Shown: piece after piece, positions 16,284 through 25,431 of the stretch
Layout: each line of letters begins with the position of its first letter
Numbering within the stretch: position 1 is the first letter of the stretch
Origin: Curvibacter microcysteis
GTDB taxonomy: Bacteria; Pseudomonadota; Gammaproteobacteria; Burkholderiales; Burkholderiaceae_C
DNA: 64,000 nucleotides
Strand: one strand, 5' to 3'
NCBI RefSeq assembly: GCF_028649435.1
Contig: NZ_JAQSIN010000004.1
Notes under the pieces: generated by a model
Seen by the model: the letters and a program-made list of their open reading frames with translations, nothing else
What the model was told of the DNA's origin: nothing
Database searches by the model: none
Program-made: the position numbers and the translations under genes

Positions 16284-17588
16284 TCAGTGCCCCCGGTCGT
16301 TGCGGGCAATGGCCAGCAGGCGCTTGAGCTCTTGCGCGTGCTGCACGGTGTTGCGTTGGTGCCAGCGCTTGATCAGCCACATGGCCGAGGCCACGATCAG
16401 GCCAAAGCCGGTGATGGCGCCAAAGGCGGACATGCCGTACTTGGTCGACAGGCTGTACAACGCGCCCAGCGCCAGGATGCAGGCCTGTTCATTGAAGTTC
16501 TGCACCGCGATCGAGCGGCCTGCGCCCATCAGGTTGTGGCCCCGGTGTTGCAGCAAGGCGTTCATGGGCACGACCAGAAAGCCCCCCAGGCCGCCCAGCA
16601 GGATCAGGAAGGGCGCGGCCACCCAGACGTTGTCAATGAAGTTCATCAACACCACCAGCACCCCCATGCCGATGCCCAGCGGGATCACGCTGGTGGCCTG
16701 GTCCAGGCGCATGCGCACTGACGCCAAGACGGCGCCCACGGCCGTGCCGATGGCCACCACGCCCACCAGGGACGAGGCCTGCGTGGTGCTGTAGCCCAGG
16801 GCGGCGGCGCTCCAGGCCAGCACGATGTAGCGCAGGTTGCCGCTGACACCCCAGAACAAGGTGGTGGTGGACAGGGAGATCTGGCCCAGCTTGTCGTTCC
16901 ACAGGCGCGAGTTGCAGCTCCAGAAGTCGGGCAGCAGGTTCAGCGCGTTGCGCGCCACGCTGAGTTCGGGGTCCTGGCGCATCGGGCGCATGGTCACGCC
17001 GGTGTGCGGGATGCGGGTGTTGAACCAGGCTGCCAGCGCGTAAATGAAGATCAGCACAAAGATCGCGGCTTCAGGCGGTGTGTCGATGCCGGTGTTGAAG
17101 ACCGGGAAGTCAAAGGACAGCAGCAGGCCGGACACCGAATGCCCCACCAGCTGGCCGCCCAGCAACACGCCCAGGATGATCGAGGCGATGGTCAGCCCTT
17201 CGATCCAGCCATTGGCCTTGACCAATTGCGAGGCCGGCAGCAGCTCGGTGAGGATGCCGTATTTGGCCGGTGAGTACGCCGCCGCGCCCAGGCCGATGAC
17301 GGCATAGGCCATCAGCGGGTGGGTGCCGAACAGCATCAACAGACAACCCACCACCTTGATGGCATTGCTGATGAACATCACCTTGCCCTTGGGCTGGGCG
17401 TCGGCAAAAGCGCCCACGAAGGGCGCCAGGATCACATAGAACAGCGCAAACATGGGCACCAAAGCGGCGCGTTGCCACTCGGGTGCGCCATCGCTTTTGA
17501 GCAGTTCCACGGCGGCCACGAATATGGCGTTGTCGGCCAGCGAGCTGAAAAACTGCGCCGACATGATGGTGTAGAAACCGCGCTTCAT
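16284..17588 (-). CDS. lplT: Lysophospholipid transporter LplT
   Basis: A 434-residue MFS transporter of the LplT type, which flips lysophospholipids across the inner membrane for re-acylation. The N terminus MKRGFYTIMSAQFFSSLADNAIFVAAVELL is diagnostic, followed by GAFADAQPKGKVMFISNAIK (MFS loop) and YSPAKYGILTELLPASQLVKANGWIEGLTIASIILG. About twelve helices are seen. In enterobacteria lplT is next to the acyltransferase gene aas; here aas is not present and alr is the divergent neighbour. Confidence 0.93.
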   Translation of the reverse strand: MKRGFYTIMSAQFFSSLADNAIFVAAVELLKSDGAPEWQRAALVPMFALFYVILAPFVGAFADAQPKGKVMFISNAIKVVGCLLMLFGTHPLMAYAVIGLGAAAYSPAKYGILTELLPASQLVKANGWIEGLTIASIILGVLLGGQLVGHSVSGLLLSFDFPVFNTGIDTPPEAAIFVLIFIYALAAWFNTRIPHTGVTMRPMRQDPELSVARNALNLLPDFWSCNSRLWNDKLGQISLSTTTLFWGVSGNLRYIVLAWSAAALGYSTTQASSLVGVVAIGTAVGAVLASVRMRLDQATSVIPLGIGMGVLVVLMNFIDNVWVAAPFLILLGGLGGFLVVPMNALLQHRGHNLMGAGRSIAVQNFNEQACILALGALYSLSTKYGMSAFGAITGFGLIVASAMWLIKRWHQRNTVQHAQELKRLLAIARNDRGH

Positions 17589-17725
17589 TGAGTGGCTGAT
17601 TCGAGCATCAGGAAAACTGATACTTTGGTAATGTTGAACATGGCCTCAAAAAGGCAGTTGGTTATATCACGCCACCTCTTGGGGGCGGTGCCAAAATCCC
17701 CTCAGTTCCTCTCCCTGATTGCCCT

Positions 17726-18844
17726 ATGCCCCGCCCGATCCAGGCCACTGTCCACACTGCTGCACTGCAGCACAACCTGGCCCGCGTGCGCCAGTCCGTC
17801 CCTGACGCCCGTGTCTGGGCCGTCGTCAAAGCCAATGCCTACGGCCATGGCATCGAGCGGGTGTTTGAGGGCCTGCGCGGTGCCGACGGCTTCGCCTTGC
17901 TGGACCTGGCGGAAGCCGAGCGCGTGCGCCGCCTGGGCTGGCGCGGCCCGATTCTGCTCCTGGAAGGCGTGTTCGAGCCGCGCGACCTGGAGCTGTGCTC
18001 GCGCCTGGACCTGTGGCACGCCGTGCACTGCGACGAGCAGATCGACATGCTGGCCGCGCACAAGACCCAGCAGCCCCAGCGCGTGTTCCTGAAAATGAAT
18101 TCGGGCATGAACCGCCTGGGCTTCACGCCCGAGCGCTACCGCTCGGCCTGGACCCGGCTCAACGCCTTGCCTCAGGTGGATGAAATCTCGCTGATGACCC
18201 ACTTCAGCGACGCCGACGGCCCGCGTGGCATCGCCCACCAGGAAGAGGTCTTCTTGCACGCCACCGCCGACCTGCCCGGCGAGCGCAGCCTGGCCAACAG
18301 CGCGGCCACGCTGCGCCATGCCGACAGCGCCCGCATCAAGAGCGACTGGGTGCGCCCGGGCATCGTGTTGTACGGCAGCGCGCCCGACTTCCCCGAGCGC
18401 AGCGCCGCCGACTGGGGCCTGCAACCCACGTTGACATTGAGCAGCAAGCTGCTGGCCGTGCAGTCGCTGCAGCCGGGTGACAGCGTGGGCTACGGCTCAC
18501 GCTTCGTGGCCGAGCAGCCGCTGCGCGTGGGCGTGGCCGCCTGCGGCTATGCCGACGGTTACCCGCGCCTGTGCGACACCGGCACGCCCGTGCTGGTCAA
18601 TGGTGTGCGAACCCGCTTGCTGGGCCGCGTCAGCATGGACATGCTGATGCTCGACCTGACCCCGCTGGAACAAGCCGGCGTGCCCTTTGGCTTTGGCTCC
18701 GAGGTCACGCTGTGGGGCCGCTCCAGCCAGGGCAGCAGCCTGTCCATCGACGAGGTGGCCCGCGCCGCCGGCACGGTGGGCTATGAGCTGATGTGCGCCG
18801 TGGCCCAGCGCGTCAACTTTGCGGTGGACGAAGGCAGCCCCTGA
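17726..18844 (+). CDS. alr: Alanine racemase
   Basis: A 372-residue PLP enzyme that interconverts L- and D-alanine for peptidoglycan. The PLP lysine is Lys35 in VWAVVKANAYGHG; the second catalytic residue is the Tyr in SVGYGSRF (Tyr256). MNSGMNRLGF and CGYADGYPR are further family marks. It is divergent from lplT. A terminator follows at once, so it is probably a single-gene unit. Confidence 0.96.
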   Translation: MPRPIQATVHTAALQHNLARVRQSVPDARVWAVVKANAYGHGIERVFEGLRGADGFALLDLAEAERVRRLGWRGPILLLEGVFEPRDLELCSRLDLWHAVHCDEQIDMLAAHKTQQPQRVFLKMNSGMNRLGFTPERYRSAWTRLNALPQVDEISLMTHFSDADGPRGIAHQEEVFLHATADLPGERSLANSAATLRHADSARIKSDWVRPGIVLYGSAPDFPERSAADWGLQPTLTLSSKLLAVQSLQPGDSVGYGSRFVAEQPLRVGVAACGYADGYPRLCDTGTPVLVNGVRTRLLGRVSMDMLMLDLTPLEQAGVPFGFGSEVTLWGRSSQGSSLSIDEVARAAGTVGYELMCAVAQRVNFAVDEGSP

Positions 18845-18856
18845 GCACGCCCCCCG

Positions 18857-18882
18857 CCAGCGCTCGGCTTGGCTGGTTTTTT
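18857..18882 (+). terminator. Intrinsic terminator after alr
   Basis: CCAGC pairs with GCTGG around a 10-nt loop and is followed by six T, 13 bp after the alr stop. Confidence 0.6.
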
Positions 18883-18994
18883 GCATGGCGGTAGGTTTCT
18901 AAACTCGTTGCGCGCATAAGCAAGCGCGCAAATACGGCTTGCGCCCGACGGACGGCTTGTGCCAGAGTCAGCAAGCTGTTGAATTGGAGACCCC

Positions 18995-20587
18995 TTGCTA
19001 CACAAATCCACCCCCTGGCTGCTGGCCGCCTCGCTGGCCTTGAGCGCCGCCTCCCCCCTGGCCGTGCAGGCCAAACCCTTCCGTTGGACCCGCGCCGTGG
19101 ACTTGTCGTCCTGGGACGTGCATGCCCAGAACGTGGGCGTGAACAACGCCTTGCACTCGGCCATCTACGACACCTTGGTGGAGTACAACAGCAAGACCTT
19201 CAAGCCCGAGCCTTCGCTGGCCACCGAGTGGAAGCAGGTCTCGCCCACCCAGCTGCGCCTGACCCTGCGCCAGGGCGTGAAGTTCAGCGACGGCAGCCTG
19301 CTGACCGCCGACGATGTGCGCTTCTCGCTGGAGCGCGCCAAGGCCAAGAGCTCCAACTACGCGGTCTACACCCTGGGCATCGACCGGGTCGAAAAGGTCA
19401 GCCCGACCGTCATCGACATCTTCTCCAACCTGCCCAACCCGGTGCTGGTCAACCAGCTCACCGAGCTGCGCATCCTGAGCAAGGCCTGGGCCGAAAAGAA
19501 CAACTCGGTGGAGCCCAAGGACATCCGCAACAAGGACGAAACCTACGCCCACCGCCATGCGCTGGGCACCGGCCCGTTCCAGCTCAAGGAATGGACGCCC
19601 GACCAGCGCGTGGTGCTGGAGCCCAATCCCCACTGGTGGGGCCAGGGCAAGTTCGGTGGCAATGTGAACCAGATCGTCTACACGCCCATCAAGTCGGACG
19701 CCACCCGCATGGCGGCGCTGCTCTCGGGTGAGGTCGACTTTGTGCTCGACCCCAGCCTGCAAGACCTGGCCCGTGTGCGTCAGACGGCGCAGCTGAAGGT
19801 GCTGGAAGGCCCTGAAAACCGCACCCTGTTCCTGGGCATGGACCAGTTCCGCGACGAGCTGCCAGGCTCCAGCGTGAAGGGTCAGAACCCGCTCAAGGAC
19901 GTGCGCGTGCGCAAGGCCCTGTACCAGGCCATCGACATCGCCAGCATCCAGCGCGTGGTGCAGCGCGGTCTGGCCCAGCCTGCCGGCGCCCTGGTCGCGC
20001 CCCAGGTCAATGGCTGGACGCGCAAGGCCGACACCCGCTGGCCGTATGACGTGAAGGCCGCGCAGCAGCTGCTGACCGAGGCCGGCTACCCGCAAGGTTT
20101 TGAAGTGGACTTTGCCTGCAGCGCCGGCCGCTACATCAACGACGAACAGCTGTGCCAGGCCATCACCGCCCAGTGGGCCCGCGTGGGCGTGAAGGCGCGC
20201 CTGCGCTCGCTGCCTTTCAGCACCTACTTCCCGATGATCCAGCGCAACGAAGCCAGCATCTACCTGCTGGGCTGGGGGGTGCCAACCTTTGACGCCTTCT
20301 ACAGCCTGCAGTCCCTGGTGCGCAGCCCGGGTGCGGGCGGCGACGGCAACTTCAACCTGGGCCGCTTCAGCAGCCCGCAGCAAGACGCGCTGGTGGAACG
20401 CATCCGCAAGGAAACCGACTTGGTGACGCGCAATGGGCTGATCGAAAAAGCCCTGCTGCAAGACCATGAGCTGATCTCGCACATCCCGCTGTACCACCAG
20501 ATCATTCCCTGGGCGCTGCGCCAGAACGTGGACGTGCCGCACCGCGCGGACAACCGCATCGACTGGCGCGCCCTGCGCGTCAACTGA
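18995..20587 (+). CDS. ABC transporter substrate-binding protein, family 5 (peptide/nickel type)
   Basis: A 530-residue exported binding protein of the SBP family 5 (DppA/OppA-like). Residues 1-27 form a Sec signal (LLAASLALSAASPLAVQA). Family signs include FKPEPSLATEWKQVSPTQLRLTLRQGVKFSDGSLLTADDVRFSLER, ALGTGPFQLKEWTPDQRVVLEPNPHWWG and RVRKALYQAIDIASIQRVV. The only sensible start is TTG 18995, preceded by a GGAGA ribosome site five bases away; there is no in-frame ATG before the mature domain. No ABC permease or ATPase gene is adjacent, so the binding protein is an orphan in this window. Confidence 0.92.
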   Translation: MLHKSTPWLLAASLALSAASPLAVQAKPFRWTRAVDLSSWDVHAQNVGVNNALHSAIYDTLVEYNSKTFKPEPSLATEWKQVSPTQLRLTLRQGVKFSDGSLLTADDVRFSLERAKAKSSNYAVYTLGIDRVEKVSPTVIDIFSNLPNPVLVNQLTELRILSKAWAEKNNSVEPKDIRNKDETYAHRHALGTGPFQLKEWTPDQRVVLEPNPHWWGQGKFGGNVNQIVYTPIKSDATRMAALLSGEVDFVLDPSLQDLARVRQTAQLKVLEGPENRTLFLGMDQFRDELPGSSVKGQNPLKDVRVRKALYQAIDIASIQRVVQRGLAQPAGALVAPQVNGWTRKADTRWPYDVKAAQQLLTEAGYPQGFEVDFACSAGRYINDEQLCQAITAQWARVGVKARLRSLPFSTYFPMIQRNEASIYLLGWGVPTFDAFYSLQSLVRSPGAGGDGNFNLGRFSSPQQDALVERIRKETDLVTRNGLIEKALLQDHELISHIPLYHQIIPWALRQNVDVPHRADNRIDWRALRVN

Positions 20588-20644
20588 GGCCGCTGCCTCG
20601 GGGACGGCTGCCTGCCGTCCTCAGGGCCCTGCTGGGGGCCCGCT

Positions 20645-20682
20645 CCCCCGTTCGCCCTGCGCTGGGCGGCCGGGGGTTTTTT
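20645..20682 (+). terminator. Intrinsic terminator after the SBP gene
   Basis: CCCCCG pairs with CGGGGG with an inner GCCC/GGGC stem, followed by six T. A 7-bp perfect hairpin (GGACGGC/GCCGTCC, 20602-20620) lies just upstream. Confidence 0.7.
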
Positions 20683-20692
20683 CGCCCGCGCC

Positions 20693-21334
20693 TCAGCCGG
20701 CCTTGGGCAGTTGGGCCGTGGCCAGGGCTTTTTGCACGGCCGGGCGTTGCAGCACCCGCTCGCGGTGTGCGAAGACCAGCGGGAAATCGCGGATGTCCAC
20801 GCCGTCGCTGGCCAGCCAATCCCCCACCGTGTAGAGGTAGCCGTCCGCCACCGAGTAGCGGTCGCCCAGCACCCAGGGGCCGTTTTGCAGGTAGGTCTCT
20901 TCGATGTAGCGGAAGTTCTCGCTCATGTTCTGTGCCACCTTGCGCTGCATGCCGGCAATGGCTTCTGGCTCGTCGGCCCAGCGCGAGGCCCGGGGCCGAT
21001 GCGCGTGGTTGATGTGCACGGTCGACGCCATGTAGCTGTTGAATTCCTGCATCCGCGCCAGGGCAAACAGGTCGTCCAGCGGGGCCAGGTCGGCGGCGGC
21101 AAAGGTCTGGGCCACGAACAGCAGCAGGGCTGGGGTTTCGGTCAGCACGCCGCGCTCGGTCACCAGGGCGGGCACGCGGCCTTTGGGGTTGATGGCCAGG
21201 TACTCGGGGCTGCGCTGCTGGGTGGCCGCGAAGTTGACCAAGGCCAGTTCATGGTCGGCTTGGGCCTCGTGCAAGGCGATGTGGACAGCCAGGGCGCAGG
21301 TGCCCGGGGCGAGGTAGAGCTTGAGGCGGGACAT
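20693..21334 (-). CDS. Glutathione S-transferase family protein
   Basis: A 213-residue GST. The thioredoxin-like N-terminal domain reads MSRLKLYLAPGTCALAVHIAL, with the cis-Pro motif GRVPALVTERGVLTETPALLLF (Val-Pro before the strand, Glu-Thr binding glutathione). The C-terminal helical domain contains WVLGDRYSVADGYLYTVGDWL with the conserved N-capping Asp. The sequence resembles beta-class bacterial GSTs, in which Cys at about residue 10-12 takes part in catalysis, and a Cys is present there. ATG 21334 is preferred over GTG 21346. Confidence 0.92.
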   Translation of the reverse strand: MSRLKLYLAPGTCALAVHIALHEAQADHELALVNFAATQQRSPEYLAINPKGRVPALVTERGVLTETPALLLFVAQTFAAADLAPLDDLFALARMQEFNSYMASTVHINHAHRPRASRWADEPEAIAGMQRKVAQNMSENFRYIEETYLQNGPWVLGDRYSVADGYLYTVGDWLASDGVDIRDFPLVFAHRERVLQRPAVQKALATAQLPKAG

Positions 21335-21494
21335 GGGCGAAATCACTCCGAGTGATGGGGGCAGGGCGGGGCCGGCGGGGTGGCGCGGCGCCGGTCGGGG
21401 GACTCAGTTTAGCCAGCCTGCCCATGGCGCGCAGCGGGCCTTCTGGCCTGCCATCGGCTGCGTCGCCTTGCGGCTGGCTGCGCTGGCGGGGACT

Positions 21495-22481
21495 TCAGCC
21501 GCGCGGGTACAGGCCCCGCACCTGCGCCTGCAGCCGGGACAGGCCCAGCAAGGCGTCGGTGAAGGGCGTGGCCACGCCGCTCAATTGGCCCAGTTCGCGC
21601 ACCACACCGACCAAGGCGTCCAGCTCCACGCTGCGGCCAGCCTCCACGTCTTGCAGCATGGAGGTCTTGAAGGCGCCAAGCTTGAGCGTGACCTGGTGCC
21701 GGTCCTCGGGTTGTTGGTCGATCGGGATGCCGATGCGCGAGCCAATCTCGCGCGCCTCCAGCATCACCGCTGAGATGAAGTTGCGCACCAGCTCGTCCCC
21801 CAGGATCAGGTCGGTGGTGGCGCCGGTCAGGGCACTGACCGGATTGACCGTCATGTTGCCCCACAGCTTGTACCAGGTGTCCTTTTGGATTTGCGGCGAC
21901 ACCGTGGCGTTGAAGCCGGCCTGCACCAGGCGCGCCTGCAAGGCCTGCACGCGCGGGCTCAGGCCCCCGGCGGGCTCGCCGATGATCAGGCCGTTGCCAA
22001 AGTGGTGCTTGACCTGACCCGGGCCATTGAGTGAACAACTGGCGTGCACCACACAACCGATCACCTGCTCCGGCGGGATGGCGGCTGCGATGTGGCCGTC
22101 CGGGTCCACCGCCTTCAGCCGTGTGCCGGCCAGGTCGCCGCCAAAGCCGTGCAAGAACCACCAGGGCACGCCGTTCATGGCGGTCAGCACCAACGTTTCC
22201 GGGCCGATCAAGGGGGCGATCTGGCGCGCCACGCTGGCCAGGGCTGGGGCCTTGACGGCGATCACCACCAGGTCTTGTGGGCCCAGTTCGGCCGGGTCGG
22301 CGCTGGCGCGGATCGGCAGGCGATGGGTCTGGCCGTCCTGCTCGATCAGCAGGCCCTGGCCTTGCAGCGCGTGCAAGGTGTCGCCACGCGCTACCGCGCT
22401 GAGTTCAAGCCCGGGCGTGCGGGCCAGGCCGGCACCGATCCAGCCACCGATGGCGCCGGCGCCGTAAATGCATGCTTTCAT
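21495..22481 (-). CDS. 2-dehydropantoate 2-reductase family protein (ketopantoate reductase fold)
   Basis: A 328-residue NADP-dependent reductase of the PanE family. The Rossmann motif is KACIYGAGAIGGWIGAGLA; the nucleotide domain continues with LVVIAVKAPALASVARQI and NGVPWWFLHGF. The conserved Lys and Asn of the catalytic pocket are in KDTWYKLWGNMTVNPVSALTG. Because it sits downstream of a class II aldolase and a Bug protein, the enzyme may reduce another 2-oxo acid instead of ketopantoate. Other panE-like genes would need to be checked in the genome. Confidence 0.88.
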   Translation of the reverse strand: MKACIYGAGAIGGWIGAGLARTPGLELSAVARGDTLHALQGQGLLIEQDGQTHRLPIRASADPAELGPQDLVVIAVKAPALASVARQIAPLIGPETLVLTAMNGVPWWFLHGFGGDLAGTRLKAVDPDGHIAAAIPPEQVIGCVVHASCSLNGPGQVKHHFGNGLIIGEPAGGLSPRVQALQARLVQAGFNATVSPQIQKDTWYKLWGNMTVNPVSALTGATTDLILGDELVRNFISAVMLEAREIGSRIGIPIDQQPEDRHQVTLKLGAFKTSMLQDVEAGRSVELDALVGVVRELGQLSGVATPFTDALLGLSRLQAQVRGLYPRG

Positions 22482-22605
22482 GGGAACTGTGTCTTCTGCC
22501 CTGCTGCAGGGCGGCTTGGGGTCGGTTCACAGGCAGGCCTGGGGCCTGCCCACCAAAAGTCTATTTTGAAGCCGCCAGCGCCCGTTCAGGGCCGGCGTCG
22601 GGGCG

Positions 22606-23418
22606 TCATTGCAAGTAGCTGCTGTCTTGTCGCTGCACCTGGCGCACCAGGGCGTCGAACACGTCCTGGCCAGCGCCGTGCGCGGGGCTGAACTGCAGTG
22701 CGTCGCGGCTGCTCTTGATGGCGGCGTCTTCGGTGACCGGGATCGGTGCACCCATCGACAGCGTGGCGAGTTGGATCTCGCAAGCGCGCTGCAGCGTCCA
22801 CAGGATGGCGAAGGTCTGCGGCAGGGTCTGGCCCCAGGCCAGCAGGCCGTGGTTGCGCAGGATCACGGCGGGTTTGCCGCGGATGTTGTTGACCAGGCGC
22901 GGGCCTTCTTCGGCGTGCACCGTGATGCCTTCAAAGTCGTGGTAACCCACCATGCCGTGCAGCTGGGCGGTGTAAAAGTTGGTCTGTTGCAGGCCGCCTT
23001 GCAGGCAGGCCACGGCCACGCCCGCGGTGGTGTGCGTGTGCATCACGCAGTGGGCCTCGGGCAGGCCTTCATGGATGGCACCGTGCACCACAAAGCCGGC
23101 CGGGTTGACGGGGTAGGGCGAGCCGTCGAGCACCCGGCCCTGCAGGTCGATCTTGACCAGGTTGCTGGCCGTGACCTCGCTGTAGTGCAGGCCAAAAGGG
23201 TTGATCAGGAACTGCTTGCTGTCCGGCCCACTGACGCTGTCGGGCAGGCGCACCGTGATGTGGTTGTAGATCATCTCGGTCCAGCCCAGCAGGGCGAACA
23301 CGCGGTAGCAGGCGGCGAGCTGGACGCGCTGCGCCCACTCGTCAGGGTGCATGCCGGCGGGCGTGGCCGGCTGCGGTGCGCGGGGGGCCAGCAGGCTGGC
23401 CGGGGTGGGGGCGTTCAT
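22606..23418 (-). CDS. Class II aldolase/adducin family protein
   Basis: A 270-residue class II aldolase/adducin-fold protein, Zn-dependent in characterised members. Visible are LAACYRVFALLGWTEMIYNHITVRLP, the metal site HTHTTAGVAVAC (two His) with a third His in LRNHGLLAWGQTLPQTFAILW, and FLINPFGLHYSEVTASNLVKIDLQG. It lies 48 bp after the Bug gene and 124 bp before the reductase gene, all on the minus strand, so the three may form an operon. The substrate is unknown. Confidence 0.9.
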   Translation of the reverse strand: MNAPTPASLLAPRAPQPATPAGMHPDEWAQRVQLAACYRVFALLGWTEMIYNHITVRLPDSVSGPDSKQFLINPFGLHYSEVTASNLVKIDLQGRVLDGSPYPVNPAGFVVHGAIHEGLPEAHCVMHTHTTAGVAVACLQGGLQQTNFYTAQLHGMVGYHDFEGITVHAEEGPRLVNNIRGKPAVILRNHGLLAWGQTLPQTFAILWTLQRACEIQLATLSMGAPIPVTEDAAIKSSRDALQFSPAHGAGQDVFDALVRQVQRQDSSYLQ

Positions 23419-23465
23419 GGTGGGTCTCCTCGGGTGGTGGTGGGCCCCCGCGCGTGGCGGGCGCC

Positions 23466-24485
23466 TCAGGCGTCGGCCGTGAACCCGATGGTCTTCACCA
23501 ACGGGCCCCAGCGTTCAAAGTCGGCTTTCAGCATGGCGGCCAGTTCGGCCGGGCTGGAGGACTTGGCCTCCAGGCCCATGGCGCCCAGGCCGTCCACCAC
23601 ATCGGGGGCGGCCAGTGCGCTGCGCAGGGCGGTGTTGAGGCGGGTCACCAGGTCGCGAGGGGCCTTGGCCGGCAGGTAGAAGCCAAACCATTCGCTGAAC
23701 ACCATGTCCTTCAGGCCTTGTTCGACCAAGGTCTGGGTGTTGGGCGCGAACTTGTTGCGCTGGGCACCGGTCGTGGCCAGCAGGCGGCACTTGCCGGCGG
23801 CCACGTGTTGGGTGAACTCGCCCACCGGGCCCGACACGGCGGGCAGCTGGCCGCCAATCATGTCCAGGATGGCGGGTTGGGTGCCCCGGAAAGCGATGTG
23901 CTTGAGGTCGATGCCCGCTTGGTGGCCGAGCAGGGCGCCAATGAAGTGCGGCACCGAACCGGCCGCCGGCGAACCGTAGTTGGCCTCCTTGGGGTTGGCC
24001 TTGCACCAGGCCAGGAAGTCGGGCACGGTCTTCACGCTGGCCGGCACCGAGGGACCGACGGCAAAGCCGAAGTCAAACACGCAGCCCAGCGACACCGGGG
24101 TCAGGTCGTTGACCGGGTCATAGGCCAGCTTCTTGTAGATGTGCGGGTAGATGCCCAGCATGGACATGGGCGTTTGCAGCAGGGTCTGGCCGTCGGGGTT
24201 CTGGGACTTCACGAACTGGATCGCGATCTGGCCGCCTGCGCCGGTCTTGTTCTCGACAAACGCGGCCTTGGTGTAGCCCGTGCCCGGCAGCTTGTCGGCC
24301 ACGCGGCGGCAGATGGTGTCGGAGGTGCCGCCGGCGGCAAAGCCGGTGATGATCTTCACGGTCTCGAAGGCGCTGGCCTGGGCCAGGGCCTGTTGGCCCA
24401 GACCGGCCAGCAGGGCGCTGGCGCCGGCGGTTTGCAGCCATTGGCGGCGCGAGAAGGACGAGGCGGAATCAAAGGGGTGGCTCAT
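23466..24485 (-). CDS. Bug family tripartite tricarboxylate transporter substrate-binding protein
   Basis: A 339-residue periplasmic binding protein of the Bug/TctC family. The leader has a twin-arginine pattern (FSRRQWLQTAGASALLAG) before the mature part. Family features are ETVKIITGFAAGGTSDTICRRVADKLPG, ENKTGAGGQIAIQFVK, and the Asp-containing loop YGSPAAGSVPHFIGALLGHQAG. ATG 24485 is chosen because it starts the leader. No TctA/TctB membrane genes are close by. It is the first gene of a minus-strand cluster with the class II aldolase and the reductase. Confidence 0.92.
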   Translation of the reverse strand: MSHPFDSASSFSRRQWLQTAGASALLAGLGQQALAQASAFETVKIITGFAAGGTSDTICRRVADKLPGTGYTKAAFVENKTGAGGQIAIQFVKSQNPDGQTLLQTPMSMLGIYPHIYKKLAYDPVNDLTPVSLGCVFDFGFAVGPSVPASVKTVPDFLAWCKANPKEANYGSPAAGSVPHFIGALLGHQAGIDLKHIAFRGTQPAILDMIGGQLPAVSGPVGEFTQHVAAGKCRLLATTGAQRNKFAPNTQTLVEQGLKDMVFSEWFGFYLPAKAPRDLVTRLNTALRSALAAPDVVDGLGAMGLEAKSSSPAELAAMLKADFERWGPLVKTIGFTADA

Positions 24486-24608
24486 GCGGGTCTCCTGTGA
24501 GGTGGCTGGGGTGTCAGTGCAGCGCTGGCCCTTTTGCAGGACCAGCCGCCGGTGTCTGGGATTTTTCCAGTCTGCAAGCGCTGGCGCCACCCGTGTTTAC
24601 CTGCACAT

Positions 24609-24629
24609 TTGATTCAAATTTATAATCAA
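24609..24629. promoter_or_regulatory. TTGATT-N9-AATCAA inverted repeat, candidate operator
   Basis: This AT-rich dyad (24609-24614 and 24624-24629) is in the otherwise GC-rich 158-bp gap upstream of the Bug gene. The minus strand across it contains TATAAAT, a possible -10 element. It is a good candidate regulator site for the Bug-aldolase-reductase cluster. Confidence 0.4.
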
Positions 24630-24643
24630 TTGAGGCCTTGGTT

Positions 24644-25429
24644 TCAGCCTGCATTGAGGTGCAGCCCGTTGTCCATCAGCAGCACCGAGCCCGTCATGCC
24701 GGGCGCGCGTGCCGCCACGAACCAGGCCAGCGCCGCCACTTCGTCGGCCTGTGAGACGCGGCCCAGCACCGAAGCCTGCTGCTGGCGTGCCAGCACGGCC
24801 TCGTGCTGCGCGGCGTCCAGCACGCGGCTGGGCAGGCCGCCGTCGACAAAGCCCGGCGCGATGGCGTTGACCCGGATGGCGGGTGCCAGCGCCCGCGCCA
24901 GGCCCAGTGTGAGGGTGTTGAGCGCGCCCTTGCTGGCCGCATAGGCCAGCGACGACCCGCGCCCCAACAGCCCACCCACCGAAGAGATGTGGACCACCGC
25001 GCCCTGGCCCGAGGCGGCCAGCAGGTCGCGGCAGGCGCGTGTCACCTGCCAGGGGCCGACCAGGTTGACTGCGTGGGTGTGCTCGAAGTCGGCCGCGTCC
25101 AGCGCGTCCAGGTCGGCGTGCGGCACAAAGCGCGTGCTGCCGGCGGAATTGACCAGGGCCCGCAGGCCACCGAAGTGCGCCTGCAACTGGGCCGCGACGG
25201 CGCGGCATTGCGCGTCATCGCGCACATCCAGCGGCAGGGCCAGTACCCGCGCGCCCAGAGCCTCGCTGTCGCGCACCACGGCCGCCAGCTCGGGCGCCGT
25301 GGGTTCGAAGTAGGCCAGGCCGAGGTCCCAGCCCTGGCGCGCAAATTCGCGCGCGCAGGCCGCGCCAATGCCGGTGGCGGCGCCGGTGATGAGCACGACG
25401 GGGCGGGGGGTGGATGGGGGCTGTGCCAT
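24644..25429 (-). CDS. SDR family oxidoreductase, last gene of the hpa operon
   Basis: A 261-residue short-chain dehydrogenase/reductase. The cofactor motif is VLITGAATGIGAACAREFA, followed by NSAGST, the catalytic Ser region HISSVGG and the YAASK tetrad residues (Tyr, Lys). The end of the fold shows IRVNAIAPGFVDGGL. It starts 3 bp after the hpaH stop codon, so it is co-translated with the homoprotocatechuate genes. No step of the standard pathway needs an SDR; handling of an aldehyde or alcohol side product is possible but unproven. Confidence 0.9.
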   Translation of the reverse strand: MAQPPSTPRPVVLITGAATGIGAACAREFARQGWDLGLAYFEPTAPELAAVVRDSEALGARVLALPLDVRDDAQCRAVAAQLQAHFGGLRALVNSAGSTRFVPHADLDALDAADFEHTHAVNLVGPWQVTRACRDLLAASGQGAVVHISSVGGLLGRGSSLAYAASKGALNTLTLGLARALAPAIRVNAIAPGFVDGGLPSRVLDAAQHEAVLARQQQASVLGRVSQADEVAALAWFVAARAPGMTGSVLLMDNGLHLNAG

Positions 25430-25431
25430 GT

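Noticed and set aside
18998..20542. A 514-codon minus-strand frame across the substrate-binding protein gene
   Set aside because: Antisense shadow; the plus-strand protein has a signal peptide and family motifs.
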